Positions 27,556-36,081 of a DNA stretch of 54,023 bases are shown piece by piece. A program made the translations under genes and the position numbers. Each line of letters begins with the position of its first letter. Position 1 is the first letter of the stretch. The notes below the pieces were generated by a model. The model was not told the DNA's origin, searched no databases, and saw only the letters and a list, made by a program, of their open reading frames with translations. The stretch is from an uncultured Prevotellaceae bacterium (GTDB taxonomy: Bacteria; Bacteroidota; Bacteroidia; Bacteroidales; Bacteroidaceae): the NCBI GenBank assembly GCA_900321425.1, contig ONWA01000033.1, positions 1 through 54,023 on the forward strand, written 5' to 3'.

Positions 27556-29708
27556 ATGCGTAAACAATTTAAAGACATAGATATCTACGCTGGTATCAAG
27601 GCAAGTGGATTAAAGACAATGGTATCGTAGCAGACTGGAAGACACCAGAGCACATCGAGGTGCGCCCCGTCTATACGAAGGAGGACCTCGAAGGAATGGA
27701 ACACCTCGACTTCACAGCCGGTATTCCTCCCTATCTGCGTGGTCCGTACTCAATGATGTATCCGTTCCGTCCGTGGACCATCCGTCAGTATGCCGGATTC
27801 TCTACCGCTGAGGAGTCGAATGCATTCTATCGCCGTAACCTCGCAGCAGGACAGAAGGGACTCTCTGTGGCCTTCGACCTGCCGACACACCGTGGCTACG
27901 ACCCCGACAACGCTCGCGTCGTAGGTGATGTGGGTAAGGCTGGCGTTAGTATCTGTAACGAGGAGAACATGAAGGTGCTGTTCTCGGGCATTCCCTTGAA
28001 CAAGATGTCCGTTTCCATGACCATGAACGGTGCCGTGCTGCCCATCCTGGCTTTCTACATTGTGGCGGGTCTGGAGCAGGGCGCTCAGTTGGAGGAAATG
28101 GCCGGTACTATCCAGAACGATATTCTGAAAGAGTTCATGGTGCGTAACACCTATATCTATCCCCCTGCATTCTCTATGAAGATTATCGCTGATATCTTCG
28201 AGTACACCTCGCAGAAGATGCCTAAGTTCAATAGCATTTCTATCTCGGGTTATCACATGCAGGAGGCTGGTGCTACTGCCGATATCGAGCTGGCTTACAC
28301 GCTGGCCGACGGTATGGACTACCTGCGTACTGGTGTGAATGCCGGTATTGACGTGGATGCCTTCGCTCCACGACTCAGCTTCTTCTGGGCTATCGGTATG
28401 AACCACTTCATGGAGATTGCTAAGATGCGTGCCGGTCGTCTGCTGTGGGCGAAGATCGTGAAGAGCTTCGGTGCCAAGAACCCGAAGTCGCTCGCGCTGC
28501 GTACCCACTCACAGACATCAGGATGGTCGCTCACAGAGCAGGATCCGTTCAACAACGTAGGTCGTACCTGTATCGAGGCAATGGCTGCCGTACTCGGTCA
28601 TACCCAGTCGCTCCACACCAACGCCCTCGACGAGGCTATCGCACTGCCTACTGACTTCTCGGCTCGTATCGCACGTAACACGCAGATCTATATCCAGAAC
28701 GAGACCAAGGTGTGCAAGCAGATCGACCCATGGGCTGGTAGCTACTATGTAGAGACGCTGACCAACGAGCTGGTACACAAGGCTTGGGAGCATATCCAGG
28801 AGATTGAGAAGCTGGGTGGTATGGCGAAGGCCATCGAGACGGGTCTGCCTAAGATGCGTATCGAGGAGGCTGCTGCCCGTACACAGGCACGTATCGACTC
28901 TGGCGTACAGACAATCGTGGGTACGAATAAGTATCGTCTGGAGCACGAAGATCCTATCGATATCCTCGAGGTTGACAATACCGCTGTACGTAAGCAGCAG
29001 GAGGAGAGCCTCGCTCAGGTGCGTGCTTCGCGTGATGAGGCTGCCTGCCAGGCTGCCCTCAAGGCTATCACCGACTGCGTGCGTGACTTCAAAGAAGGCC
29101 GCAAGTCGGAGAACAACCTGCTCGACCTGGCTGTCAAGGCCGCTCAGCTGCGTTGTACCCTTGGTGAGATTTCAGATGCCTGCGAGAAGATTGTAGGCCG
29201 TTATAAAGCAGTAATCAGAACAATTTCAGGCGTGTATAGTTCAGAATCAAAGAACGATAGCGACTTCGAGTTGGCTTGTAAGCTGACTGACAGGTTCGCA
29301 GAGAAAGAGGGTCGTCGTCCACGTATCTTCATCGCCAAGATGGGACAGGACGGTCACGACCGTGGTGCTAAGGTTGTGGCAACAGGCTATGCCGACTGTG
29401 GCTTCGACGTGGATATGGGACCGCTGTTCCAGACACCAGAGGAGGCTGCACGTGAGGCCGTAGAGAACGACGTTCACGTAGTAGGCGCATCGTCGCTGGC
29501 TGCTGGTCATAAGACCCTCATCCCACAGCTCATCCAAGAGCTGAAAAAACTGGGACGTGAGGATATCATGGTCATCGCCGGTGGTGTGATCCCAGCTCAG
29601 GACTACGACTTCCTCTACAAGGCTGGCGTAGCTGCCATTTTCGGTCCTGGTACTTCTGTAGCAAAGGCTGCCGTCGAGATGATGAAGATTCTGCTCGACG
29701 AGGAGTAA
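27556..29708 (+). CDS. mutB: methylmalonyl-CoA mutase large (catalytic) subunit with a frame break near its start
   Basis: From 27556 the frame reads [13 protein letters not shown] and would stop at a TAG at 27628. The reading that matches MutB ([20 protein letters not shown], then [13 protein letters not shown]) is in the -1 frame, starting at about 27588. One missing base at about 27585-27595, for example TT read as T, would restore a protein of about 717 residues, the normal length. The rest is intact: substrate-binding [35 protein letters not shown], and a C-terminal B12 domain with QDGHDRG (cobalt-ligand His), ASSLAAGH and VIAGGV. Without correction, translation would need an internal start such as GTG 27660, losing about 35 residues. 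A sequencing or assembly error is the simplest cause. No MeaB-like chaperone gene is next to it. Confidence 0.88.
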
Positions 29709-29716
29709 TCATAAAG

Positions 29717-29741
29717 GGACTTCTCCGCCAAGGGGAAGTCC
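29717..29741. other. hairpin after mutB
   Basis: A 10-bp stem (29717-29726 with 29732-29741, one G-T pair) with a 5-base loop lies eight bases after the mutB stop. No T run follows on the plus strand, so it may protect the 3' end or mark an inefficient stop. Confidence 0.5.
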
Positions 29742-29755
29742 TACTCGCAAAAAAA

Positions 29756-29787
29756 AATCGTCCCCAACTGAATGGCTGGGGACGATT
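29756..29787 (-). terminator. intrinsic terminator of the 29807-30055 gene
   Basis: A perfect 11-bp stem (29756-29766 with 29777-29787) is followed on the minus strand by nine Ts, 20 bases after the stop of the leftward small gene. It may also stop mutB transcripts from the other side. Confidence 0.85.
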
Positions 29788-29806
29788 CTTGTGTAATGAA
29801 GTAGGA

Positions 29807-30055
29807 TTACCAGGGAATCATGTCGCGCTCGTCGGGGCGATGGGCCTTGCCATCCTCGCCCTTGATGTAGATCTGAAGATCGGTGAAGTAACCCGTCTCC
29901 TGTAGCTTTCTCAACTCTCCCTTGGCGAAGTCAAAATCATTGAAGATTTTGGCAGTAGCAATATGGTTGGTAAACTCCAACTTCTTCTTCTCTGTGTCCA
30001 GAACGGAGATCCACTCATCCTTCGTGCGGTCTCCAATAATTACTTGTTTGGTCAT
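29807..30055 (-). CDS. small cytoplasmic protein of unknown function
   Basis: An 82-residue protein beginning MTKQVIIGDRTKDEWISVLD and ending DERDMIPW. It is charged, with no signal peptide or membrane segment. I do not recognise a family. The ATG at 30055 is chosen because a longer frame would begin inside the promoter box at 30086-30093. It is a single-gene transcript, with its own promoter and a strong terminator. It marks the last ordinary-looking gene before the accessory block. Confidence 0.7.
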   Translation of the reverse strand: MTKQVIIGDRTKDEWISVLDTEKKKLEFTNHIATAKIFNDFDFAKGELRKLQETGYFTDLQIYIKGEDGKAHRPDERDMIPW

Positions 30056-30085
30056 ATTCTTTTGGTTTGTTTCAGATTCTTGTTG

Positions 30086-30093
30086 CAAAGATA
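30086..30093 (-). promoter_or_regulatory. -7 box of the 82-residue protein gene
   Basis: TATCTTTG on the minus strand; no clear TTG at -33. The implied start near 30080 leaves a leader of about 25 nt. Confidence 0.5.
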
Positions 30094-30235
30094 CAAAATA
30101 ATTATGAAATAGAAAAGCATTTTTGGATGATTAACGCAATTCGCCCCATAAATAAAGGCATTTCAAGGAAAATCGAGTAAAGTCCGTAAGGTGCCACTAC
30201 GCAAATCAAGGCAGATTGCGGAACGAATTAGGTTT

Positions 30236-30249
30236 CCAATTCGTAACCC
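30236..30249 (+). repeat. left copy of a 14-bp direct repeat bounding the accessory block
   Basis: CCAATTCGTAACCC here and CCAGTTCGTAACCC at 37273-37286 differ at one base and enclose the accessory genes. The left copy is part of a small hairpin (ACGAATT with AATTCGT, 30223-30244). The repeat is short, so a chance match remains possible. The rest of 30094-30281 holds another short inverted repeat (CGCAAATC/GATTGCG) and no gene. Confidence 0.3.
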
Positions 30250-30281
30250 CCGATAGCCTTATGTCAGATGGTTAAACTTTC

Positions 30282-30494
30282 TTAACGACCTGCGCAAATC
30301 GTGTCTTTCCCGATAGTCCCCAATCCCTTACATACTGGGCATGCCAAAAACTTTGTGGTGTCTTGAGGCTCCACCGATTTACCCTTCTCTTGTTCAGAAA
30401 CAGTCCTGCATGTATCCTTACACATGGTCTGCTGGGCATGCAAACCATGTGCAAGAAAAACAAATACTGTCAAAATGAAAACCTTATTGACCAT
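30282..30494 (-). CDS. small secreted protein with one CxxCxGxG motif
   Basis: A 70-residue product with a signal peptide (MVNKVFILTVFVFLAHGLHA, cut near AQ). The short mature part contains Cys residues at MCKDTC and a DnaJ-zinc-finger-like CPVCKGLGTI, ending abruptly in DTICAGR. The same kind of cysteine motif closes the two large proteins upstream in this cluster. An alternative start at 30611 adds another zinc-ribbon-like CPTCGEQYW and would leave 17 bases to the preceding stop. The protein may be a truncated relative of larger zinc-module proteins. Function unknown. Confidence 0.5.
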   Translation of the reverse strand: MVNKVFILTVFVFLAHGLHAQQTMCKDTCRTVSEQEKGKSVEPQDTTKFLACPVCKGLGTIGKDTICAGR

Positions 30495-30627
30495 ACTAAT
30501 ATTCTTGATACCCTCTTCCGTGACAGATTTTGCAGTTTCATGGCGATGAAATGTGATGCTCCAATATTGTTCGCCACATGTAGGGCAGCGTTTCACATAA
30601 ACTATTACCATAGATTGAAAGTGAACA

Positions 30628-31179
30628 TTACATAATAATAGTGTTACCATCTCCAATGATGTTGGTTATAGTTATATTAGGACGCTTATCATTACCATTT
30701 TTATCTTCATTAGATTTTAGCAGATTTAATAGCCGGTCCATTAACCATGGTGTAAAACCAGCTACGAAACCTCCTATAACAGTTTGAAAAAAAGGATCAT
30801 AGAGAATATCGAAAATAAGATCAAGGCAGGCTTTCTTCTCATCGTAAAATCCAATTCTCGGCAAAGGTTCACAGGGTAACCCTCTTTCTTTTGTATAAAC
30901 AACAAAATACTCTCTGAGTTCCTTGTCAATATAACTACGGATGATTTCTTTGCGATTCTTGTATCGCTTAAGAGTGATTCCGTCAAGATATACCATACCC
31001 ATAGGATTGATTCTTCGTCTAAGTAGCTGGCGCGTTCGTCCAAAAGTCTTTCCATCTATCTCTATGCGGATATGGCATCTCTTTTTCTGCCAGCACATTG
31101 TTTCTATAGGTATCCACTTCTTGAATAGGTCGGATTTCCTTTTAATCGGATTTTTCGTTTTCTTGTTCTTTTCATTCAT
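30628..31179 (-). CDS. basic protein of unknown function in the accessory cluster
   Basis: A 183-residue protein with a very Lys-rich start (MNEKNKKTKNPIKRKSDLFK) and a middle rich in Arg (GRTRQLLRRRINPMG). A hydrophobic segment near 140-160 (FFQTVIGGFVAGFTPWLMDR) could touch the membrane. I recognise no family. It begins 9 bases after the corrected stop (31189) of the upstream BspA/WG gene, so it belongs to the same leftward transcript. Confidence 0.65.
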   Translation of the reverse strand: MNEKNKKTKNPIKRKSDLFKKWIPIETMCWQKKRCHIRIEIDGKTFGRTRQLLRRRINPMGMVYLDGITLKRYKNRKEIIRSYIDKELREYFVVYTKERGLPCEPLPRIGFYDEKKACLDLIFDILYDPFFQTVIGGFVAGFTPWLMDRLLNLLKSNEDKNGNDKRPNITITNIIGDGNTIIM

Positions 31180-31188
31180 ATCTCACAA

Positions 31189-31437
31189 CTATTTATACAC
31201 AGTGTAATATCTTCCACCTTGTCCAGAGCAAGTTGTACATCTACCTCTACCTCCACACATGGTACATCTATGTAGGTTTGAACCAATATAGGTGGTTCCC
31301 GAACCGGCACAGTTACGGCAACTTCCAGAGCCCCAGCAACTGGTACACTGCACCCATTCCTGCACAGGTACAGGGTCCCGATGATGCTCAACATGAATTG
31401 TTGTTGTGTTGTTTCCTGAGTTGCTGCTACTTGAACT
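31189..31437 (-). repeat. 249-bp near-identical 3' tract, copy 2
   Basis: It matches 32956-33204 at about 241 of 249 positions, although the upstream halves of the two genes are clearly diverged. The first 100 or so positions, which contain the frame break, are identical. This suggests recent gene conversion or strong constraint. Confidence 0.85.
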
Positions 31438-32942
31438 AAGGAAGAAGCAACTGAAGTGTTTTGTTTAGGAGTTTCAACCTTTATCTTTGATATTTGGCGT
31501 CCTGTGGCGTCACATTCACCTTTATATCCAGTCATTGTATAAGCGAAACGTTTGTTGAATGATTTATAGTCGCCGATGGATGTATAGCCTCTATCTGTAT
31601 CAATAAGAATCTTTCCAGTAAAGTTCATTAATCCCCAAAAACCATTGAGCTTATACTTCAAATAGCCAGTACCAGCCGACTCCAAGGCATCCATTTCGCA
31701 GGGGATAACTTCTCTTCCCTCACTATCTGTCAGTCCATAGCGACCACTCTTGTTCACCTTATAATATTTTGTGCTTCCATTATTCATAGCAACGGCACTG
31801 GTATAGCCACCATTCGTCTTGATGTCATCTGATGTTGGAGCAAGACGGGTTGTAGAAATTTCCTTCCCTTGTGCATCACAAATTCCTTTCATGCCTCGTT
31901 TCGTAAACGCAAAAGTACCCTTTGCACTATTGTAATTGCCAATTGATGCATAGCCACGACTTGAAGGAATAATTTCTTGACCATCTAACTTACGGACACT
32001 ACATGCTCTGTTCTTATGCGTTATTCTTACATATCCACCTCCAATAGATTCGATGGAGGAATATGCATCTTTGGGTATAATCCATTGGCCTTTAGCGTTG
32101 ATTAATCCTATTTGACCATTTTCATCAATAATATAATAATCATTATTTTTGTTAGGATCAGAACATTTTGTTATTGTACGACCTTCTTTAGCTGCCATTA
32201 TGAGTTTCCCCGTGTTATCGATAACACTATTTTTGTATGTTTCTATTGAATTTACTGGTATTCCAGTAAAATTAGACAATTCGCTGCTGTTGTATTGACT
32301 CAATATATTTGGAGGGAACTCTAGTAATACAGCTTTTTTACACCATTTAAATGCATCTTTTTCAATAACTTTAACTGAATTAGAAATCTGAATAGAGGAA
32401 GCATTTTCACAAAACATAAAAGCGCTATACCCGATTGAAGTTACCGAGTTAGGAATTACAATCGAGCTGATTTTTTTGCATCCATAGAATGCGTGAGCAC
32501 CAATGGAGGACACCGAGTTGGGAATGATTATTGAAGTAAGAGAGCTACATTTATAAAAAGTTTCACTTGCGATACGATTTATTGAATTCGGAATCTGAAT
32601 AGATACCAGATTATTACATTCCATGAATGCGCTTGAACCTATGGAAACTACAGATTGGGGTAAAATAACAGAAGTAAGGGTTGAACATTCACGAAAAGAC
32701 TCATTCCCAATTTTTGTAACACCATTCTCAATAATTATTTTATAGATATTCTTTTTATGCCAAGGTCTCTTTTTAAGGGTATGGTAATAGTAATCTGGCA
32801 TTACACCATTACCAGAAATTGTTAGTGTTCCATTGTCAAATAATTCCCAATACAAACCATTTCCAAATGGTTTCTTCTTTGCCTCTATAGGAACAGGTAT
32901 TAATAGGCATATTATCAAGTAAATAATGATTCGATGTTTCAT
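31189..32942 (-). CDS. BspA-like LRR / WG-repeat protein with C-terminal zinc module, second copy, frame-broken
   Basis: A secreted protein of about 584 residues if read with one -1 shift. After a signal peptide (MKHRIIIYLIICLLIPVPIE) come BspA-type leucine-rich repeats (for example SSIVIPNSVTSIGYSAFMFC) and then WG-type repeats (GRYGLTDSEGREVIPCEMDA, YLKYKLNGFWGLMNFTGKIL). The last 83 codons lie in the -1 frame: an S/N/T linker, then HVEHHRDPVPVQEWVQC and four CxxCxGxG-like pairs (CTSCWGSG, CRNCAGSG, CTMCGGRG, CTTCSGQG), ending TVYK and TAG at 31191-31189. That stop sits 9 bases before the next gene. Without the shift the frame continues into that gene. It is a tandem paralogue of the upstream gene. 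The shift may be mutation, error or recoding. Confidence 0.78.
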
Positions 32943-32955
32943 ATTTTCCTTTTTT

Positions 32956-34097
32956 TTATTTATACACAGTGTAATATCTTCCACCTTGTCCAGAGCAAGT
33001 TGTACATCTGCCTCTACCTCCGCACATGGTACATCTATGTAGGTTTGAACCAATATAGGTGGTTCCCGAACCGGCACAATTACGGCAGTTTCCTGAGCCC
33101 CAGCAGCTGGTACACTGCACCCATTCCTGCACAGGTACAGGGTCCCGATGATGCTCAACATGAATTGTTGTTGTGTTGTTTCCTGAGTTGCTGCTACTTG
33201 AACTATTTGCCTACCTGTTGCATCACACTCCCCTTTATAGCCAGCCATTGTATAGGCGAAACGCTTATTGAAGGATTTGAAATCACCAATAGACGTATAG
33301 CCTCGGTCTGTATCAATGATGATCTTGCCCGTGTAGTCTATTACACCCCAAAAACCGTTGAGCTTATAGCGCAGATAACCAATACCCGCTTGGCTTAGTG
33401 CATCCAGTTCTGCCGGAACAATCACTTTTCCCTCATATGTTACCAGGCCATATCGACCTTTTTCCTCTATCTTCAGATACCCTTTTGTTAATGGCGTAAT
33501 TTCATTATAAATAAGAGGAAGAATCCAAGTTCCATCATAAGCCTTCAAACCTTTATAACCATAATATTTCCAAACAATGTAATATTGAGATTGACTTGGA
33601 CCTTTGATAGGTCTTAAAATCTCCAAATTATTATTATTGCAGCCACTAAAGGCATTGCTTCCAATACGCTCAACAGAAAATGGAACTTCTATGGATTGTA
33701 AACTTTCGCAAAGAGTGAATGCACAACTACCAATAGATTTAACTGATTCTGGAATTGACACTGATTGTAACTTGCCGCAGTCGCGGAAAGCATCGTCCCC
33801 GATACTCGTTATTGTATTTGAAATAGCGACTGATTGTAGATTATGATGGAAGCGGAATGCAGATTTTCCGATGCTTGTTACTCCATATTCTATCACTATT
33901 TTTCTTACAGATACATCATCCCATGGGTGATCCCATGGCGTAACATCATCCGGTATAGCTCCGTTGCCTGATATTGTCAACACGCCAGAATCGCTAAGTT
34001 CCCAGTAGAGCCCATTCACAAATGGTCTCTTTTCTGCCATCATTGTAAACGGTGCTAACAGGCACAGCATTAAATAAACTAATTTGACTTTTTTCAT
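32956..34097 (-). CDS. BspA-like LRR / WG-repeat protein with C-terminal zinc module, first copy, frame-broken
   Basis: A secreted protein of about 380 residues if read with one -1 shift. Signal peptide MKKVKLVYLMLCLLAPFTMM; an N-terminal domain (RPFVNGLYWELSDSGVLTIS); about four BspA-type leucine-rich repeats (LQSVSIPESVKSIGSCAFTL); two WG repeats (GRYGLVTYEGKVIVPAELDA, NGFWGVIDYTGKIIID). After GYKGECDATGRQ the frame must slip by -1 to reach the S/N/T linker and the four-pair CxxCxGxG zinc module, which ends TVYK and TAA at 32958-32956. That stop lies 13 bases before the second copy's ATG, which is preceded by AGGAAA. Read without the shift, both genes would fuse into one 973-residue frame with an internal signal peptide, which makes no sense. 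It is the second gene of the leftward cluster. Confidence 0.78.
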
Positions 34098-34125
34098 AAC
34101 CCTCTGAGTTAAATCTCATCTGTGA

Positions 34126-35577
34126 TTAATCTATTTCTTTCAGTTGATTCTCAATATTCTTGAGCTTATAGAAAGACTTGACCTGATAAACGGCCATTAC
34201 GATAATACTTGCTGCCAACACAATACCAAGCAGCACACCTACAACGGCGCAGCAACTGCCAATACAGCCTGCGCTCTCTGGAATACAATTACACATATCT
34301 GATATAGTTTTAGAATTATCACCACACGTATTACAACATAAAATGCTGACTATAAGGCTCAGTATACCAACAACTACAGTTATTGCTGTTAACACATGAA
34401 CTCTTCTGTTAAGTTTTTCATTATTTTCTATCTCCTTCGCATCAGAGAGCAAATTGCCCTGTACTTTTATTGAGTTGAGTAACTCCATGACACCCATATT
34501 TCTGTAAAGCATTTTGCCTCTCTGCCCATATTCACCAAGCCGATATGGGTTAGTTGCTAAATAGCTGGAAATAGAGGCCAAAGCATCTTTGATGTTCTGA
34601 GGTTGTCCTATTCGAAGTGTGCGTCCAATGCTCTTCAGTTTTAGCCGCGCTTCCATCACCAAAAAAGCATCAAACACTATTTTATCGTTTTGAACATTTT
34701 CATTCAGTAACTTTTGCTTGCCAACATGCTCTGGCTTCCATGGATAAGGATGGTGAGTGTGCAAGAATACGATAGTCTTATGGTAAGCAAACAGCCGTTC
34801 AGTCTTATTATTTGAGAAACTGCTCCTCAAAGTCTTTTGCAAAGCATCTTCTGGGATGACTTCATTGTTTTCATTGCCAAAAAAGAGACCATAGACCAAT
34901 TCCCTATAGTTCTCAACTACTTCATCAAGCAATTTCCTGTCTGTGCTATAATACTCTTTGCTGAAAAGTTCTATCAGTTGTTTGTGGTTACCTATGTACT
35001 GACATTTCGAAATGCCGACAGTACAGATATCCACAATATAATGTCTTCCGTACTTCCCATGCGGATTCTTTCCTGTAATTTTTTCAACAAGATGGTTGTA
35101 GTAGTAGTGCAGATAGTGTTTTTTTCTGCCATCGAAATAATAGAGTCCATGATCATCGCCTCCATATACCGCTTTCTTTAATTGGACAATATCTTGAGCA
35201 GTGCATATGCTGGATAAGTCCAAAGGGAATTGAGTTTTCTCATCCTTATTCCCAAAGCTTTTGTCAATGCTAATTGTTGTAACAAGGTAATAACGCCCTT
35301 TGGGGTTAATAACAGAAGAAAACTTGTATAGCCATGCTTTAAGCTGAACTTTGTGTTCAACCTGTTTCCCTGCGACATTATACTCATAGTAGAAGTCGCC
35401 ACCTTCATCATTTAGCTCCTTGACACAGAATTTAGCCTCAGTATACTTTAATAGTCTGTCAGGCTCCACTTCACTCGCACCACGCATCAGTTCCTTATAC
35501 TCTCTTTTTGGTATCCCCTCTAATGGGATAAAAGAGTATAATGTTACTATGAATACATTTTGCTTACAATCTGCCAT
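34126..35577 (-). CDS. protein of unknown function with two C-terminal membrane helices
   Basis: A 483-residue protein starting MADCKQNVFIVTLYSFIPLE. The first 400 residues are soluble and charged, with aromatic-rich stretches (YLHYYYNHLVEKITGKNPHG) and no motif I can name. Two hydrophobic helices follow (about 398-416, ITVVVGILSLIVSILCC, and 442-463, AVVGVLLGIVLAASIIVMAV) around a Cys-rich loop (CNTCGDNSKTISDMCNCIPE). The tail is a short coiled coil. The large N-terminal domain should sit in the cytoplasm. It is the first gene of the leftward accessory cluster, 28 bases before the first BspA/WG gene. It could be a sensor or effector; I cannot tell. Confidence 0.7.
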   Translation of the reverse strand: MADCKQNVFIVTLYSFIPLEGIPKREYKELMRGASEVEPDRLLKYTEAKFCVKELNDEGGDFYYEYNVAGKQVEHKVQLKAWLYKFSSVINPKGRYYLVTTISIDKSFGNKDEKTQFPLDLSSICTAQDIVQLKKAVYGGDDHGLYYFDGRKKHYLHYYYNHLVEKITGKNPHGKYGRHYIVDICTVGISKCQYIGNHKQLIELFSKEYYSTDRKLLDEVVENYRELVYGLFFGNENNEVIPEDALQKTLRSSFSNNKTERLFAYHKTIVFLHTHHPYPWKPEHVGKQKLLNENVQNDKIVFDAFLVMEARLKLKSIGRTLRIGQPQNIKDALASISSYLATNPYRLGEYGQRGKMLYRNMGVMELLNSIKVQGNLLSDAKEIENNEKLNRRVHVLTAITVVVGILSLIVSILCCNTCGDNSKTISDMCNCIPESAGCIGSCCAVVGVLLGIVLAASIIVMAVYQVKSFYKLKNIENQLKEID

Positions 35578-35648
35578 GCTGTTCTCATTTAGTTATTGTT
35601 TCCTTGACGCAAATGAAAGGGCACAAAGAATGGCGTGGTCACTCTTAT

Positions 35649-35831
35649 GCACTTTACCTAAGGGGCAGGTCTGGAAATTGGAACCCCTACTACCGTAATA
35701 AGAATGCTCCACGCCATAGGGCGTGTGCATAGCTGCACGGTAGTTAGGGACTGCCATCTTCTGGTCTTTCCTCTTGCTTCTTAAATCGAACTATTCCAAA
35801 ATTAGTTTTCCAGACCTTTTCGGTAAAGTGC
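35649..35831 (-). other. large branched inverted-repeat structure in the leader of the accessory cluster
   Basis: Outer arms GCACTTTACC (35649-35658) with GGTAAAGTGC (35822-35831), then AGGTCTGGAAA (35667-35677) with TTTCCAGACCT (35807-35817), then TTGGAA with TTCCAA, then a 12-bp arm with one bulge (35684-35696 with 35737-35749). Two hairpins fill the tip (CACGCC/GGCGTG and GTGCA/TGCAC). It lies between the minus-strand promoter at 35883-35915 and the 34126-35577 gene, so it is probably a transcribed leader of about 300 nt. No open frame of note is in it. Confidence 0.6.
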
Positions 35832-35882
35832 GAAATAAAAGCTAATGCATCTGCGACTCGGGATTTCTCCCCCAAGCCGCTA

Positions 35883-35915
35883 CAAAGATAGTGAAAAATC
35901 ATCAAATAAGAGCAA
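35883..35915 (-). promoter_or_regulatory. probable promoter of the accessory gene cluster
   Basis: On the minus strand TATCTTTG (35890-35883) is a perfect -7 box; TTG (35915-35913) lies 22 bases upstream, slightly far. Transcription would start near 35876 and cross the inverted-repeat structure before reaching the first gene at 35577. Confidence 0.5.
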
Positions 35916-35941
35916 CAACAGTAAGAAATTTGTCGAAAATA

Positions 35942-35972
35942 TTGCAGAATTAACAAAAAAGCATTATATTTG
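35942..35972 (+). promoter_or_regulatory. promoter of the structured RNA and Abi_2 gene
   Basis: TTG (35942-35944) lies exactly 20 bases before TATATTTG (35965-35972). Transcription should start near 35977, about 105 bases before the Abi_2 ATG. Confidence 0.75.
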
Positions 35973-35976
35973 CACC

Positions 35977-36076
35977 CGAAATAATGAAGAAAATTCTCGG
36001 ATAAGACAGTCCGAATCAAACGATAACAGAACCCGTCGGCATCCCGTAGATCTGCTGGCGGGTCACCTTTTTATTT
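35977..36076 (+). ncRNA. structured non-coding RNA candidate in front of the Abi_2 gene
   Basis: Between the promoter and the Abi_2 ATG (36082) lie about 100 bases with two hairpins. The first pairs TCGGA (35997-36001) with TCCGA (36010-36014), and flanking bases may extend it. The second is an 11-bp stem (36031-36041 with 36053-36063, two G-U pairs) with an 11-base loop, followed by CACCTTTTTATTT, which is terminator-like. No start codon opens a useful frame here. A discrete RNA that ends just before the gene would fit an RNA antitoxin or guide; a simple leader with attenuation is the alternative. The assignment is inference from promoter, fold and position. Confidence 0.55.
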
Positions 36077-36081
36077 ATACA

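Noticed and set aside
27556-27630. Programmed frameshifting in mutB
   Set aside because: No slippery heptamer or downstream stem is seen and the change fits a single missing T, so an error or simple mutation is more likely.
30116-30281. tRNA gene or attachment site at the left edge of the accessory block
   Set aside because: The small inverted repeats here do not form a cloverleaf with a T-loop signature.
31176-34097. One long 973-residue frame across both BspA/WG genes
   Set aside because: It contains a second start with a signal peptide in the middle and replaces the conserved zinc modules by nonsense-like sequence. Stops in the -1 frame fit the gene borders much better.
35649-35831. Inverted repeat as a simple transposable element (MITE)
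   Set aside because: No target-site duplication flanks it and several inner arms also pair, which suits a structured leader better. A genome search could revive the idea.
35845-36081. N-terminal extension of the Abi_2 protein upstream of 36082
   Set aside because: The extra codons run through a consensus promoter and two RNA hairpins and do not resemble Abi_2 proteins.
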